A DNA stretch of 64,000 bases, taken from the NCBI RefSeq assembly GCF_024220175.1, contig NZ_CP098502.1, positions 2,976,001 to 3,040,000 on the forward strand. Direction: 5' to 3'. Under the pieces are notes generated by a model. It searched no databases and had not been told where the DNA came from. It saw only the letters and a list, made by a program, of their open reading frames with translations. Source of the stretch: Paraconexibacter antarcticus. GTDB taxonomy: Bacteria > Actinomycetota > Thermoleophilia > Solirubrobacterales > Solirubrobacteraceae. A program made the position numbers and the translations under genes. This document shows positions 9,374-18,025 of this stretch, one piece after another (within the stretch, counting starts at the first letter, position 1; the number at the start of each line of letters is the position of its first letter).

Positions 9374-11494
9374 ATGGCCCGCTACACCGCCGACAGCAAG
9401 GAGAAGGTCAAGGACGCCGTCGACATGCTCGCGCTCGTCGGGCAGTACTCGGACCTGCGCAAGGCCGGCCCGGTGAACTACAAGGGCCTGTGCCCGTTCC
9501 ACGACGAGCGCACGCCGTCGTTCAACGTCAACGTCGACGAGAGGTTCTTCAAGTGCTTCGGCTGTGGCGAGGGCGGGGACGCGCTGAGCTTCGTCCAGAA
9601 GAAGGAGGGCCTGGACTTCATCGGGGCGCTCGAGTACCTCGCCGAGCGCTTCGGCGTCGAGCTCGAGCTCGAGGACGAGGACCCCGTCGCGGCCCGCCGG
9701 CGCATGCAGCAGGCGCGCCTGACCGAGCTGCTGCGCCGGACCGCCGACTTCTACGTCCGCAACCTGTGGGAGTCGCGCGAGGCAGCACATGCGCGGGCCT
9801 ACCTCGCCGAGCGGGGGCTCGACGAGCAACTGCTGCGCGAGTTCCGCGTCGGCTACGCGCCGCGCAAGTGGGACGCCGTCCTCATCCCGTCGCGCAAGGC
9901 GGGCTACTCCGAGCAGGAGCTGCTCGACGCCGGCCTCGTCATCCGCTCGCAGCAGGGCGGGCGGCCCTACGACCGCTTCCGCGCACGCATCACCTTCCCG
10001 CTCTGCGACCGCCGCGGGCACGTCATGGGCTTCGGCGCGCGGCGGCTGGCCGACGACGACAAGGGCCCGAAGTACCTCAACTCGAACGACGGGCCGGTCT
10101 TCTCGAAGGGGAAGAACGTCTACGCCTCGGACATCGCCCGCGTGCACGCGACGAAGGCGGGCACGGTCATCCTCGCCGAGGGCTACACCGACGTCATCGC
10201 CCTGCACCAGGCCGGGCTACGGAACACCGTCGGCCTGATGGGCACGTCGCTGACGACCGACCAGGTCATGGAGCTCGCGCGGCTCGCGCCGACCGTCCTG
10301 CTCGCGCTCGACGCGGACAGCGCCGGTCAGGAGGCGATGCTCCGCGCGGCGCGCGTGGCGGCGGGGCGCAAGCTGTCGCTCCGCGTGATCCCGTTGCCGA
10401 CGGGGATGGACCCGGCCGACCTCGTCCAGGCACAGGGGCCGGAGAAGATGCGCGAGCTCGCCGCCGCGAGCCTCCCGTTCGTGAGCTTCCGCGTGCGCCG
10501 GGTGCTCGACACGGCCGACCTGACGACCGCCGAGGGCAAGGACGCGGCCATCGACGAGCTGCGGCCGGTCTTCGCGGACATCCCGCCGAGCGCGCTGCGC
10601 GAGGAGCTGGCGCGCCTCGTGGCCGACCGGACCGACCTGCAGCCGACGCTCGTCGCCTCGTGGCTCGCGGGGCCGGCGCGGCGGGCGCCCGCGCCGGGCG
10701 GCGGGGAGCGACGGGCGGCGCCCGTGCTGCCGCAGCGGCGGGCCACGCCCGTGGTGGCGCCGCCGGGCGCCGCCCCGGCCCCTCCGCGGGCCGCCCCGGC
10801 CGCCCAGGCGCCGGCCGCCCCCGCTCGGACGGTCGCACCGGCGCGCACCACGCCGCCGCCGGCCGACGGGGAGGGCTGGGAGGGGATGGACCTGCTCGAG
10901 CCCGACCCCGACACGCTCGACCCGGGGACGGGGGAGGGGCCGTTCGGGCCGGCAGCGCCGGCCGTGCTGCCCTCGTCGTCCGGGTCGACGGGCGCGGGGG
11001 CTCCGGGGGGCCCCGCGAGTCCGGCACCGCCGGCCGCTGCGCCGCCCGCGCCTCCTCCGCCGGCCCCCGCGCCGTCGGGTCCGCATGCCCGCACCGAGCG
11101 CGCGCTCCTCATCCAGGTTGTCGCCCGGCCGGACATCGGACGCGCGGCGCTGCGTGAGATCGGCGGTGCGGACGCGTTCACATCGGACCTGCACCGCCGG
11201 GTCGTCACGCTCCTGCTGTCCCACGACGGCCCGCCGTCGGCGCATCTGCCCGCCGACGACCCGGAGCTCGCCTCGCTCATGGCCGGCCTCGTCGTCCGCG
11301 CCGGCGAGCAGGTGTCCGACGCCGTTACCCTCGAGGCCGAGGTCCTCAAGCTGCGCCTCGCGATGGTCGAGCGCCAGATGAAGCAGGCCCGGGCGAACGG
11401 CTCCTCCGAGGTGCCGGCCCTCGCTCGCGAGCGACAGACCCTCCAGCAGGCCTACCACGCGGCGATGGCGAAGCACATGGAGAGCGACGCGTAG
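9374..11494 (+). CDS. dnaG: DNA primase
   Basis: Synthesises RNA primers at the replication fork. CHC2 zinc-binding domain with C40, H43, C61 and C64 (CPFH ... CFGC); catalytic core with ExPRFR-equivalent RPYDRFRARITFPL; Toprim domain with ILAEGYTDVIALHQAG and LALDADSAGQEA. Residues about 430-570 form a long Pro/Ala-rich linker, longer than in most DnaG proteins, before the C-terminal helicase-interaction domain (to residue 706). The linker is compositionally extreme but has no frame break. Confidence 0.95.
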   Translation: MARYTADSKEKVKDAVDMLALVGQYSDLRKAGPVNYKGLCPFHDERTPSFNVNVDERFFKCFGCGEGGDALSFVQKKEGLDFIGALEYLAERFGVELELEDEDPVAARRRMQQARLTELLRRTADFYVRNLWESREAAHARAYLAERGLDEQLLREFRVGYAPRKWDAVLIPSRKAGYSEQELLDAGLVIRSQQGGRPYDRFRARITFPLCDRRGHVMGFGARRLADDDKGPKYLNSNDGPVFSKGKNVYASDIARVHATKAGTVILAEGYTDVIALHQAGLRNTVGLMGTSLTTDQVMELARLAPTVLLALDADSAGQEAMLRAARVAAGRKLSLRVIPLPTGMDPADLVQAQGPEKMRELAAASLPFVSFRVRRVLDTADLTTAEGKDAAIDELRPVFADIPPSALREELARLVADRTDLQPTLVASWLAGPARRAPAPGGGERRAAPVLPQRRATPVVAPPGAAPAPPRAAPAAQAPAAPARTVAPARTTPPPADGEGWEGMDLLEPDPDTLDPGTGEGPFGPAAPAVLPSSSGSTGAGAPGGPASPAPPAAAPPAPPPPAPAPSGPHARTERALLIQVVARPDIGRAALREIGGADAFTSDLHRRVVTLLLSHDGPPSAHLPADDPELASLMAGLVVRAGEQVSDAVTLEAEVLKLRLAMVERQMKQARANGSSEVPALARERQTLQQAYHAAMAKHMESDA

Positions 11495-11523
11495 GACGAG
11501 GTGGGCGGGTGATTCCGTCCGGT

Positions 11524-11543
11524 ATACGAACTAGTGTTCGTAT
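11524..11543. promoter_or_regulatory. Perfect palindrome matching a LexA (SOS) box
   Basis: ATACGAACTAGTGTTCGTAT has 8-bp perfect arms around a 4-bp centre and contains CGAAC-N4-GTTCG, the Gram-positive/actinobacterial LexA operator core (GAAC-N4-GTTC). It ends 2 nt before the ATG of the HNH gene. A possible -10 (TATACG, 11523-11528) overlaps it, so repressor binding would block transcription. Confidence 0.75.
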
Positions 11544-11545
11544 GA

Positions 11546-12079
11546 ATGGAGCGTCGGGTGCTCGAAGATCTGATCGCCGAGGGGCTGAGCGTCCGCGAGA
11601 TCGGCGACCGCCTCGGTCGCACCCACGCCTCGGTCCGGTACTGGATGGCGAAACACGGGCTCGTGACGCCGCGCGGCTCCCTCTGGCGGGCCAGCCACGC
11701 GGCGCGCCAAGAGGTCGCCTCCACGCGCCGTGGCGTCTGCCCGCGTCACGGCGAGGTCCGCTTCGTCCGGCGGGACACAGGGTTCCGGTGCGAGCAATGC
11801 CGCTCCGAAGCGGTGACGAAGCGCCGCCGTGACCTGAAGCGCCGACTCGTCGAGGAGGCCGGCGGCCGCTGCGTCGCCTGTGGCTACGACCGCTGCATCG
11901 CCGCCCTTCACTTCCACCACCTCGATCCCGCGACGAAGTTGTTCGCCGTGGCCGGCGCCGGCATCACCCGCTCGCTCGCCGCGTCCCGCGCCGAGGCGGC
12001 CAAGTGCATCCTCCTTTGCGCGAACTGCCACGCGGAGGTCGAAGCGGGTGCCCGTGAGGTACCCTTCACCGGCGCCTGA
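11546..12079 (+). CDS. HNH endonuclease with N-terminal HTH, predicted SOS-regulated
   Basis: 177 aa in three parts. Residues about 1-45 form a helix-turn-helix (SVREIGDRLGRTHASVRYWM). Residues about 60-85 have Cys pairs (CPRHG ... CEQC) like a zinc ribbon. The C-terminal HNH nuclease has CVACG, LHFHHLDP (the HH core) and CILLCANCHAEVE, giving the zinc-binding and catalytic set of the McrA/HNH group. This suggests sequence-guided DNA cleavage; target unknown. No intein or intron surrounds it, so homing is not indicated. It lies between dnaG and tRNA-Asn with a LexA-type palindrome at its start. Confidence 0.85.
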   Translation: MERRVLEDLIAEGLSVREIGDRLGRTHASVRYWMAKHGLVTPRGSLWRASHAARQEVASTRRGVCPRHGEVRFVRRDTGFRCEQCRSEAVTKRRRDLKRRLVEEAGGRCVACGYDRCIAALHFHHLDPATKLFAVAGAGITRSLAASRAEAAKCILLCANCHAEVEAGAREVPFTGA

Positions 12080-12101
12080 CGGTTTGTGGCGCCGAAGCCG
12101 A

Positions 12102-12173
12102 TCCGGGGTAGCTCAACGGCAGAGCTCTCGACTGTTAATCGAGCGGTTGTGGGTTCGAATCCCACCCCCGGAG
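12102..12173 (+). tRNA. tRNA-Asn (anticodon GTT)
   Basis: Full cloverleaf: acceptor TCCGGGG pairs with CCCCGGA; anticodon stem CTCGA/TCGAG with loop CTGTTAA (anticodon 12134-12136); T arm GTGGG TTCGAAT CCCAC. Discriminator G, CCA not encoded. Confidence 0.97.
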
Positions 12174-12184
12174 CCTGATGCACA

Positions 12185-12210
12185 CGACGCCGCCCCACGG
12201 GGCGGCGTCG
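12185..12210 (+). terminator. Hairpin downstream of tRNA-Asn
   Basis: GC-rich stem of 11 bp (CGACGCCGCCC against GGGCGGCGTCG) with a 4-nt loop, 12 nt past the tRNA. No T-run follows, as is usual in such GC-rich genomes. Confidence 0.6.
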
Positions 12211-12278
12211 GTCGTTCACGGGCGGACCGGACGGGTGTCGCTCCGGCTGGGCGCGGCGGAGCGTTCATCGATACCGTC

Positions 12279-13892
12279 ATGCGGATGCAGAGTCAGGACC
12301 GGGCCGGGATGGCCCGACGCGGCGGGGGCCGGGGGATGCGGGGCGTGCTGGGGGCCGTGGTCGCCTGTGTGGCGATGCTCGCGGTGCCCGCGGCTGCTTC
12401 GGCGGCGACGGTGGCCTTCGGCGGCGGGACCGTCACCACCACTTACGGCGAGGGCAACTCGGGTCAGGTCGCCGTGAGCCTCCCCTACACGGTGGCCTGC
12501 GGTCTGGCCGAGTTCAGCAACCCCTCGGTCGACGTGGTGCTGACGGCCGGAACGGCGACGCCGAACACCGACTACACGTCCGACGGCGCGCAGACGAGCG
12601 CGTTCTCGTGCGTGGCCGGGCTCGGGGGTGGCTCGGCGTCGGCGACAACGAAGATCACGGGCGACACGCTCGACGAGCCCGACGAGACCTTCACGGTGAA
12701 GCTCGTCGACTCGGCCAACCCGGCGACCGTGTTCGACAGCCGCACCATCACGATCACCGACGACGACGCTCCGCCGGCGATCTCGGTGGGGGACGCCCCC
12801 GCCGTCATCGAGGGCACGGGCACCGCCGGGCCGGGGCTCGTGTTCCCGGTCACCCTCAGCGGTCCCTCAGGTAAGGCGATCTCGGTCCCGTACGCGACCT
12901 CCGACGGCTCGGCGGCGGCGGGCGTGGACTACACGGCCACCTCGGGCACGCTCACCATCCCCGCCGGCCGCATGACCGGCACGATCACCGTCCCGGTCGC
13001 GGCCGACGCGGTCGACGAGGACGACGAGGACGTCAACCTCACGCTCGGCACGCCCACGAACGCGACTGCCGGCACCACGACCGCGAAGGGCGCGATCACC
13101 GACGACGACACCGCCACGATCACGCTCAGCGGCGCCGCGATCCTCGAGGGTGGCGCGGGCACCACCACGACGACGAATGCGATCGTCAACCTCTCCACAA
13201 CGAGCGCGAAGCCCGTGTCCGTCTCCTACACGACCGCGGATGGGACCGCGACAGCCGGCTCGGACTACACCGCCGCCGTTGGCACCGCGACCGTGCCCGC
13301 CGGCTCCCGCACGGTCGCGATCCCGGTGACGATCACCGGCGACGCCGATGTCGAGCCGGGCGAGACGATCACGGTGAGAATCAAGGACCCCGTGAACGCC
13401 GCGATCGCCCCCGGCGGCGACACGGCGACGATCACGATCCGCAACGACGACGTGGCCCTGACGACGACCCCGCTCCCCGGCGGCATCCTGGCGGGTGCGA
13501 AGCCCGGGACCGGCACCCCGCTCCCGACGACCGCGCCGGCCGTCGACGCCCCGATCACGCTCAGCAGGCTCACCTTCAACCGCAGGCGGCGGACGCTGCG
13601 CTTCGACGTCCGCTGCCCCGAAGCGGGCGGGGCGTGCAAGGGCACGGTGACGGTCTTCACCGTTCCGAACCGCAGGTCGAAGGTGAAGGCGCTGCGCAAG
13701 GAGCAACAACTCGCCTCCAAGCGGTTCTCGATCACCGCGGCGGGCACGCTGACCGCGAGCGTGAGGTTGTCGAAGAAGGCCAAGGGCTGGCTGCGCACCG
13801 CCAGGACCATCAAGGTCGTCGCCTACGCCGTCGCCAGCAGCCCCCAGGGCGGCGTCTCGACGGCGAAGGTGAAGGGCACGCTCAGGCGCTGA
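12279..13892 (+). CDS. Secreted Calx-beta repeat protein
   Basis: 537 aa, exported. Basic N-terminus, hydrophobic segment and AAASAA cleavage region give a signal peptide (in-frame ATGs at 12285, 12309 and 12336 are alternative starts). Three Calx-beta-type domains follow, at about residues 45-165, 165-270 and 270-375. Each ends with an acidic TITDDD/TIRNDD strand and contains DYT...G motifs, typical calcium-binding immunoglobulin-like folds. A C-terminal basic beta domain (about 415-537, TLRFDVRCPEAGGACKG) completes it. Likely a surface or matrix adhesion protein; no enzymatic motif. Confidence 0.85.
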   Translation: MRMQSQDRAGMARRGGGRGMRGVLGAVVACVAMLAVPAAASAATVAFGGGTVTTTYGEGNSGQVAVSLPYTVACGLAEFSNPSVDVVLTAGTATPNTDYTSDGAQTSAFSCVAGLGGGSASATTKITGDTLDEPDETFTVKLVDSANPATVFDSRTITITDDDAPPAISVGDAPAVIEGTGTAGPGLVFPVTLSGPSGKAISVPYATSDGSAAAGVDYTATSGTLTIPAGRMTGTITVPVAADAVDEDDEDVNLTLGTPTNATAGTTTAKGAITDDDTATITLSGAAILEGGAGTTTTTNAIVNLSTTSAKPVSVSYTTADGTATAGSDYTAAVGTATVPAGSRTVAIPVTITGDADVEPGETITVRIKDPVNAAIAPGGDTATITIRNDDVALTTTPLPGGILAGAKPGTGTPLPTTAPAVDAPITLSRLTFNRRRRTLRFDVRCPEAGGACKGTVTVFTVPNRRSKVKALRKEQQLASKRFSITAAGTLTASVRLSKKAKGWLRTARTIKVVAYAVASSPQGGVSTAKVKGTLRR

Positions 13893-14207
13893 GCGCCCCG
13901 GGTTCGCCGGGTCGGGGCGGGACCCGGCCCGAGGCCGCCCGCGGGCTGGGCGCGAGGTGTGACCGCTGAGGTGGGCTGAGCACGCGTTTGCGGATGCACC
14001 TCGCGGGGCCTTACGAACGGGTCGCTCAGCGACCCCTTCGTCGGGCGCTCCTGCCCGTCGGTCCGCGGCGACTCGCGTCCGCCGTCTTCAGCCGCCGCAG
14101 GCGCCAAGCCCGCGCCCGCCACGTCCGTCGGCCCCGAAACGACGAGAGCCCCGCGGTCGCGGGGCTCTCGGCCAGATCTGTCGTCTTCGGCCCGCGGGCC
14201 GCACTCG
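13893..14207. other. Intergenic region (315 bp)
   Basis: Between the Calx-beta gene and the convergent anchored-protein gene. Apart from the hairpin at 14143-14170 I see no credible gene, RNA or repeat here. Confidence 0.6.
14143..14170 (-). terminator. Strong hairpin, likely terminator of the 14208-15287 gene
   Basis: 12-bp perfect stem (CGAGAGCCCCGC with GCGGGGCTCTCG) and a GGTC loop. On the minus strand it is 37 nt past the stop and followed by TCGTTTC, a weak U-rich tail. It could also serve the Calx-beta gene from the other side. Confidence 0.65.
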
Positions 14208-15287
14208 CTAGCGGGCGGTGCGTCCCGTCCGGCGCCGGACGACGCCGCTGGCCATGAACCCGACCCCGCCGAGGAGGACGGCGAGAAGGACCCACGGCGT
14301 TGCACCCGACGAGCCGCCGCCGTCCGTCGTGATCGACGCGGCCGGTTTGAACGTGACGGCGTCGACGGCGGACTGCGTCTTCGTCTGCCCGAGGAGGATG
14401 CGCTCGAGGCGCAGCTTCCCGGACGGGGAGTTCACGTCACCGACGGTCAGGACGTGCAGCTTCTTGAAGGCGTCGACGAAGGACTTCTTGACGTCGCTGC
14501 GCTCGACGTAGGCGAGCGGGATGCCCGTCGACTGCAGACCCGAGGCGAGGCCCTTGAGGAAGGTGACCTCGCTCTTGGGGAGCCCGGCCGTGCGGGTGAG
14601 CACCACGCGCAGGACCGGCACGAGCGTGACGCCCGGTCCGAGGAGCGCGGGGAACGCCCGCTGGACGGCGCTCGTCGGGTTGACGAGCTGGGCGCCGAAG
14701 CTCTGCCCGGCGGGCTTGCCGAGCCCGTCGGCGGACAGGAGCTTGAGAACCGGGGACGCGACAAAGCTCGCGAAGCGCGCCTTCGTGACGACCTCATCGA
14801 TCGTCGCGAGGAGACCCGCCTGCCCGATCGCCGACTGCACGTCGGCGTGGAGCTTCGTGCCGGGCTTGCCGAACGACAGGAACGCGACGCGGTTGGCCGG
14901 GGGGCCGGACGCGCCGCCTGCCCCGGAGCCGCCCGACGTGCCGGTGGCGCCGCCCGTGGGCGTGGAGCCCGAGCCGGTCTTGTCGCCGGGGAGTCCCGAG
15001 CCCGAGCCCGAGGAGGGGGACACCGCGGACGGACTCGTCGTCTTCGTGGTGGTACCGGTCGTCGCCGGAGTCGGCGGCGACCCTGCCCCGCCGACCGTGC
15101 CCTGGACCGTCACGACCGGGGTCGTGACCGTCGCCTGGCCCGTCACGGTGGCGGTCGGCGTCGTCGCGACGGTGGTCGTCGTGTATTGGTCGCTCGCCGC
15201 GTCGCGCGGGGTCGATGCCGCGAACGCGACGCCACCTCCGAGCAGACCACTGAAGCCCAGCGCAACCAGCACCTTCACCCTACGCAT
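14208..15287 (-). CDS. Exported Thr/Ser/Gly-rich protein with C-terminal membrane anchor
   Basis: 359 aa. N-terminal signal peptide (VALGFSGLLGGGVAFAA), a Thr/Pro/Gly/Ser-rich low-complexity stretch (about residues 30-130), a folded domain (about 130-315) starting NRVAFLSFGKPGTKLH, then one transmembrane helix and a basic tail RRRTGRTAR. No LPXTG motif, so it is membrane- rather than sortase-anchored. The ATG at 15287 has AGGGGG 6 nt upstream. The folded part recalls actinobacterial copper-transport-associated MctB-like proteins in layout, but I cannot confirm this. Confidence 0.7.
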   Translation of the reverse strand: MRRVKVLVALGFSGLLGGGVAFAASTPRDAASDQYTTTTVATTPTATVTGQATVTTPVVTVQGTVGGAGSPPTPATTGTTTKTTSPSAVSPSSGSGSGLPGDKTGSGSTPTGGATGTSGGSGAGGASGPPANRVAFLSFGKPGTKLHADVQSAIGQAGLLATIDEVVTKARFASFVASPVLKLLSADGLGKPAGQSFGAQLVNPTSAVQRAFPALLGPGVTLVPVLRVVLTRTAGLPKSEVTFLKGLASGLQSTGIPLAYVERSDVKKSFVDAFKKLHVLTVGDVNSPSGKLRLERILLGQTKTQSAVDAVTFKPAASITTDGGGSSGATPWVLLAVLLGGVGFMASGVVRRRTGRTAR

Positions 15288-15406
15288 ACGTACCCCCTGA
15301 GTGTGTTCCCGGGCGGGAGTGTACCTATGGCGCCGGGCGTCGAACAAACGCGGGCCAAAGTCTGCAGGTTTGGTGCGAGCGCGCGAACGACCCGCGCGCG
15401 TCGCCG

Positions 15407-15817
15407 TCAGGGTCGCTGCGTCACGAATCCGCCGGGCAGCGGCATACGCGGGTTCAGGGCGAGGGCCCGCCGCATCTGCGCCCGCGCGGCGCTGCGGGCC
15501 CCGAGCCGGAGCAGCAGCACCGCGTCGTCGCGACGGAGCGCCCAGTCGTTCGGCGCCGTCCGCAGCGCGGTCTCGATGTCGCGCTGCGCACCCGCAAGGT
15601 CGCCCGAGCGCAGCGCCACGATGGCCTGCGTGCGCCGGGCGTCGACGTCCACCATCGGCCCGGAGGCCGACGCCGCGAGGCGCGCGGCATCGACGAGGCG
15701 GCCGCTCGCGACCGCGTCCTGGGCCTGATGCAGGTGACGGGCCTCGCGCCAGTTCCCCGCGAGCCAGACGGCGGCCACGAGGCACGCCAGGGCCAGGGGA
15801 ATCCGGAGACGGGTCAC
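15407..15817 (-). CDS. Small membrane-anchored TPR-like protein
   Basis: 136 aa from GTG 15817: one N-terminal transmembrane segment (IPLALACLVAAVWLAGN) then about 100 residues of paired amphipathic helices (AQRDIETALRTAPNDWALRRDDA; ALALNPRMPLPGG) resembling one or two tetratricopeptide repeats. An open frame extends upstream to 16009 but would overlap the divergent polymerase gene, so the GTG is preferred. Divergent from the polysaccharide polymerase gene, so possibly part of the same glycan locus. Confidence 0.6.
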   Translation of the reverse strand: MTRLRIPLALACLVAAVWLAGNWREARHLHQAQDAVASGRLVDAARLAASASGPMVDVDARRTQAIVALRSGDLAGAQRDIETALRTAPNDWALRRDDAVLLLRLGARSAARAQMRRALALNPRMPLPGGFVTQRP

Positions 15818-15877
15818 GCCGAGAGCCGCGATGGCCCGCAGCCTAATGGAACGGGGGCTTCCGGGTCCCGCCTCCTT

Positions 15878-15883
15878 TACGCT
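15878..15883 (+). promoter_or_regulatory. Candidate -10 of the 15891 polymerase gene
   Basis: TACGCT ends 7 nt before the GTG at 15891; used to choose that start over the in-frame ATGs at 15831 and 15846. Confidence 0.35.
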
Positions 15884-15890
15884 GCCTGCC

Positions 15891-17564
15891 GTGCCGAGCA
15901 CGACCGAGACCACGCTGGCGCGGACCCGCCTCCCCGCGCTCACGCCGTGGCTCGCGCGCGGCGCAAAGCTCGGCGGTCCGGTCCTGTCGGTCCTGCCCGC
16001 TGCCCTCATCGTGCTCGCGGCTTCACGCTCGGGCGGGTACTTCGCCGAGGACTACCTCCTCGTCGGGGCGCTGGCCTTCGGCGCGTCCGCGGTCGCGATC
16101 TCGCTCGCGGACCCGCAATGGCGCCCGACGCAGCTCGCCCTCGTCACCCTCGCGGCCCTCGTGGCCCTCGCCGCGTGGACGGGGCTGTCGGCGGGCTGGT
16201 CGCCGGACCCGGAGGGCGCGCGGCTGGCGATGGCCCGGACCCTCGGCTACGTCGCCGCCTTCGGCCTCGCGGTGCTGGCGGTCGGCGACGGGCGGCACGC
16301 GAGACTCGTGCTCCGCCTGCTCGTGGCCGCGCTCGTCGGCATCGCGGTCGTCGCGCTGCTCGGGCGCCTGCGCGCCGACCTCTTCGCCACCGACTCGGCC
16401 GTCTCCTCACCCGCGCCCGGGCGGCTCGGCTCCGTCATCACCTACTGGAACGGCCTCGGCGCCGTCGCGGCGATGGCGGTGATGGGGGCCATCGGCCTGG
16501 CCGGCGACGCGCGGGAGGCGGCCGCGGTCCGTGTCCTCGCCGCCGCCGGCGGCGTGATCGCCACCTGCACGCTCTACCTGACGCTCTCGCGCGGCACCGG
16601 CCTCGCCCTGGCTGCGGGCGTCCTCGTCGTCCTGGGCCTGTCGCCTCGTCGCGGCCGCCTCGGCCTGGCGACGGTGCTCATCCTCGGCGGCGGTCTGGCC
16701 GGCATCCTCATCCTGCGCCACCACCCGATCCTCGTGGACGCCCCCGGCACGGCGGCGGCGCGCCGGCACGAGGGCGGAACGGTCCTGTTGTGGATCTGCC
16801 TCATCGCGGCGGCGGCCGGCGCGACCCAGCTCGCGCTCGGGCGCCTGCGACTCCGCCGGCCCGCGACCTCGGCCGACGCGCCCCCGCGCGTCGGCCCCCA
16901 CGCACTGGTCGGCGGCGCGGTCGCGGTCGCGGTGCTGCTCACCCTCGTCGGGACCTACGCGGCCGTCGGCGACCGCGTCGAGGGCCGCGCCAACGACAGC
17001 ACGGGCGGGGTGCGGTCGTTCGTGAACCGGCAGTACGAGTCCTTCATGAACCCCATCGCGGCGCCGGCGGCCGGGCAGGCGCGCCTGGACAGCGTGCAGT
17101 CCAGCCGCTCGGACGCCTATCGCGTCGCGCTCGACGGGTTCCGGGCCCATCCGCTCGCCGGGGACGGCGCCGCCGGCTTCCGCGTGCGCTGGTTCCGTGA
17201 ACGGCGCGGCTACGAGGACCTGCGCAACGCGCATTCGCTCGAGCTCGAGACGCTGTCCGAGCTCGGCATCGTCGGAGCCGGCATCCTGCTGACGCTCATC
17301 GGCTGCCTCCTCAGCGGGATGCGGGCGCTCCTCCGGCGGCGCGGCACGGTCACGCGGTCCCAGGGAGCCGCGGCCGGCGGCATCGTCGTCGTGTGGCTCG
17401 TGCATTCCGCACTCGACTGGGACTGGCAGCAGGCGGCGGTCACGCTGCCCGCGCTCACGGCGGGGGCCCTGCTGATGGCGCCGGACCGCATGCACGCCAC
17501 GTCATCGGGCCGGCGGCGCCGCCGGCGCCGCCGGTCCGGCGTGGGGGCAGGGGCGGTCCGGTGA
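15891..17564 (+). CDS. O-antigen ligase/polymerase-like membrane protein
   Basis: 557 aa, about 10-12 hydrophobic segments, a large extracytoplasmic loop (about residues 370-440) and the Wzy_C/WaaL hallmark HPLAGDGAAGF followed by RNAHSLELETLSELG. Such enzymes polymerise or transfer lipid-linked oligosaccharides at the outer face of the membrane. First gene of a four-gene operon; its TGA overlaps the GTG of the NUDIX gene (GTGA). The tail is strongly basic (RRRRRRRRSG-type run). Ligase and polymerase cannot be told apart from sequence. Confidence 0.8.
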   Translation: MPSTTETTLARTRLPALTPWLARGAKLGGPVLSVLPAALIVLAASRSGGYFAEDYLLVGALAFGASAVAISLADPQWRPTQLALVTLAALVALAAWTGLSAGWSPDPEGARLAMARTLGYVAAFGLAVLAVGDGRHARLVLRLLVAALVGIAVVALLGRLRADLFATDSAVSSPAPGRLGSVITYWNGLGAVAAMAVMGAIGLAGDAREAAAVRVLAAAGGVIATCTLYLTLSRGTGLALAAGVLVVLGLSPRRGRLGLATVLILGGGLAGILILRHHPILVDAPGTAAARRHEGGTVLLWICLIAAAAGATQLALGRLRLRRPATSADAPPRVGPHALVGGAVAVAVLLTLVGTYAAVGDRVEGRANDSTGGVRSFVNRQYESFMNPIAAPAAGQARLDSVQSSRSDAYRVALDGFRAHPLAGDGAAGFRVRWFRERRGYEDLRNAHSLELETLSELGIVGAGILLTLIGCLLSGMRALLRRRGTVTRSQGAAAGGIVVVWLVHSALDWDWQQAAVTLPALTAGALLMAPDRMHATSSGRRRRRRRRSGVGAGAVR

Positions 17565-18025
17565 TCACCCGCCTGCAGCGCCTCGCCTACCGCGCCGCCT
17601 TCCAGGTCATGCGGGTGTGGTGGTTCGTCGTCCGGCCCCACACGCACGGCGTGAAGCTCGTGGTCTGGGCGGGCGACGAGGTCCTCTTCGTCCGCCACAC
17701 CTACGGCAATCGGCGCACCTGGGAGCTCCCGGGGGGCGGGCGCCATCGCGGGGAGAGCCCCGAGGCCGCTGCCACCCGGGAGGCCCGTGAGGAGCTGGGC
17801 CTCGTGCTCGAACGTTGGGCGGGCATCGGCGTCATCGAGGACCGGCAGCATGCCACGGCGCACCTCACATGCCTGGCGACGCGGTACGACGGGACGCCGC
17901 TGCGGCTGAGCCGCGCCGAGCTGTCCGAGGCGGCCTGGCACCAACCGTCGGACCCGCCGCAACCGCTCGGTCGTCACGCCGCGCAGGCGATGGCGCTCCC
18001 GGGCTTCGCGGCGAGTGCCCGATGA
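17561..18025 (+). CDS. NUDIX hydrolase
   Basis: 154 aa. The NUDIX box is present (GGGRHRGE...REAREELGL, i.e. Gx5Ex7REUXEEXGU). An N-terminal 25-residue amphipathic segment rich in Trp/Phe may associate with the membrane. GTG start overlaps the upstream stop, and its own stop overlaps the next ATG, so translation is probably coupled. Substrate unknown; a nucleotide-sugar or polyprenyl-linked pyrophosphate would fit the locus but is conjecture. Confidence 0.85.
   Translation: MITRLQRLAYRAAFQVMRVWWFVVRPHTHGVKLVVWAGDEVLFVRHTYGNRRTWELPGGGRHRGESPEAAATREAREELGLVLERWAGIGVIEDRQHATAHLTCLATRYDGTPLRLSRAELSEAAWHQPSDPPQPLGRHAAQAMALPGFAASAR

Noticed and set aside
15407-16009. Longer start (16009) for the small TPR-like protein
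   Set aside because: Would overlap the divergent polymerase start by over 100 nt; extra residues are not protein-like; GTG 15817 preferred.
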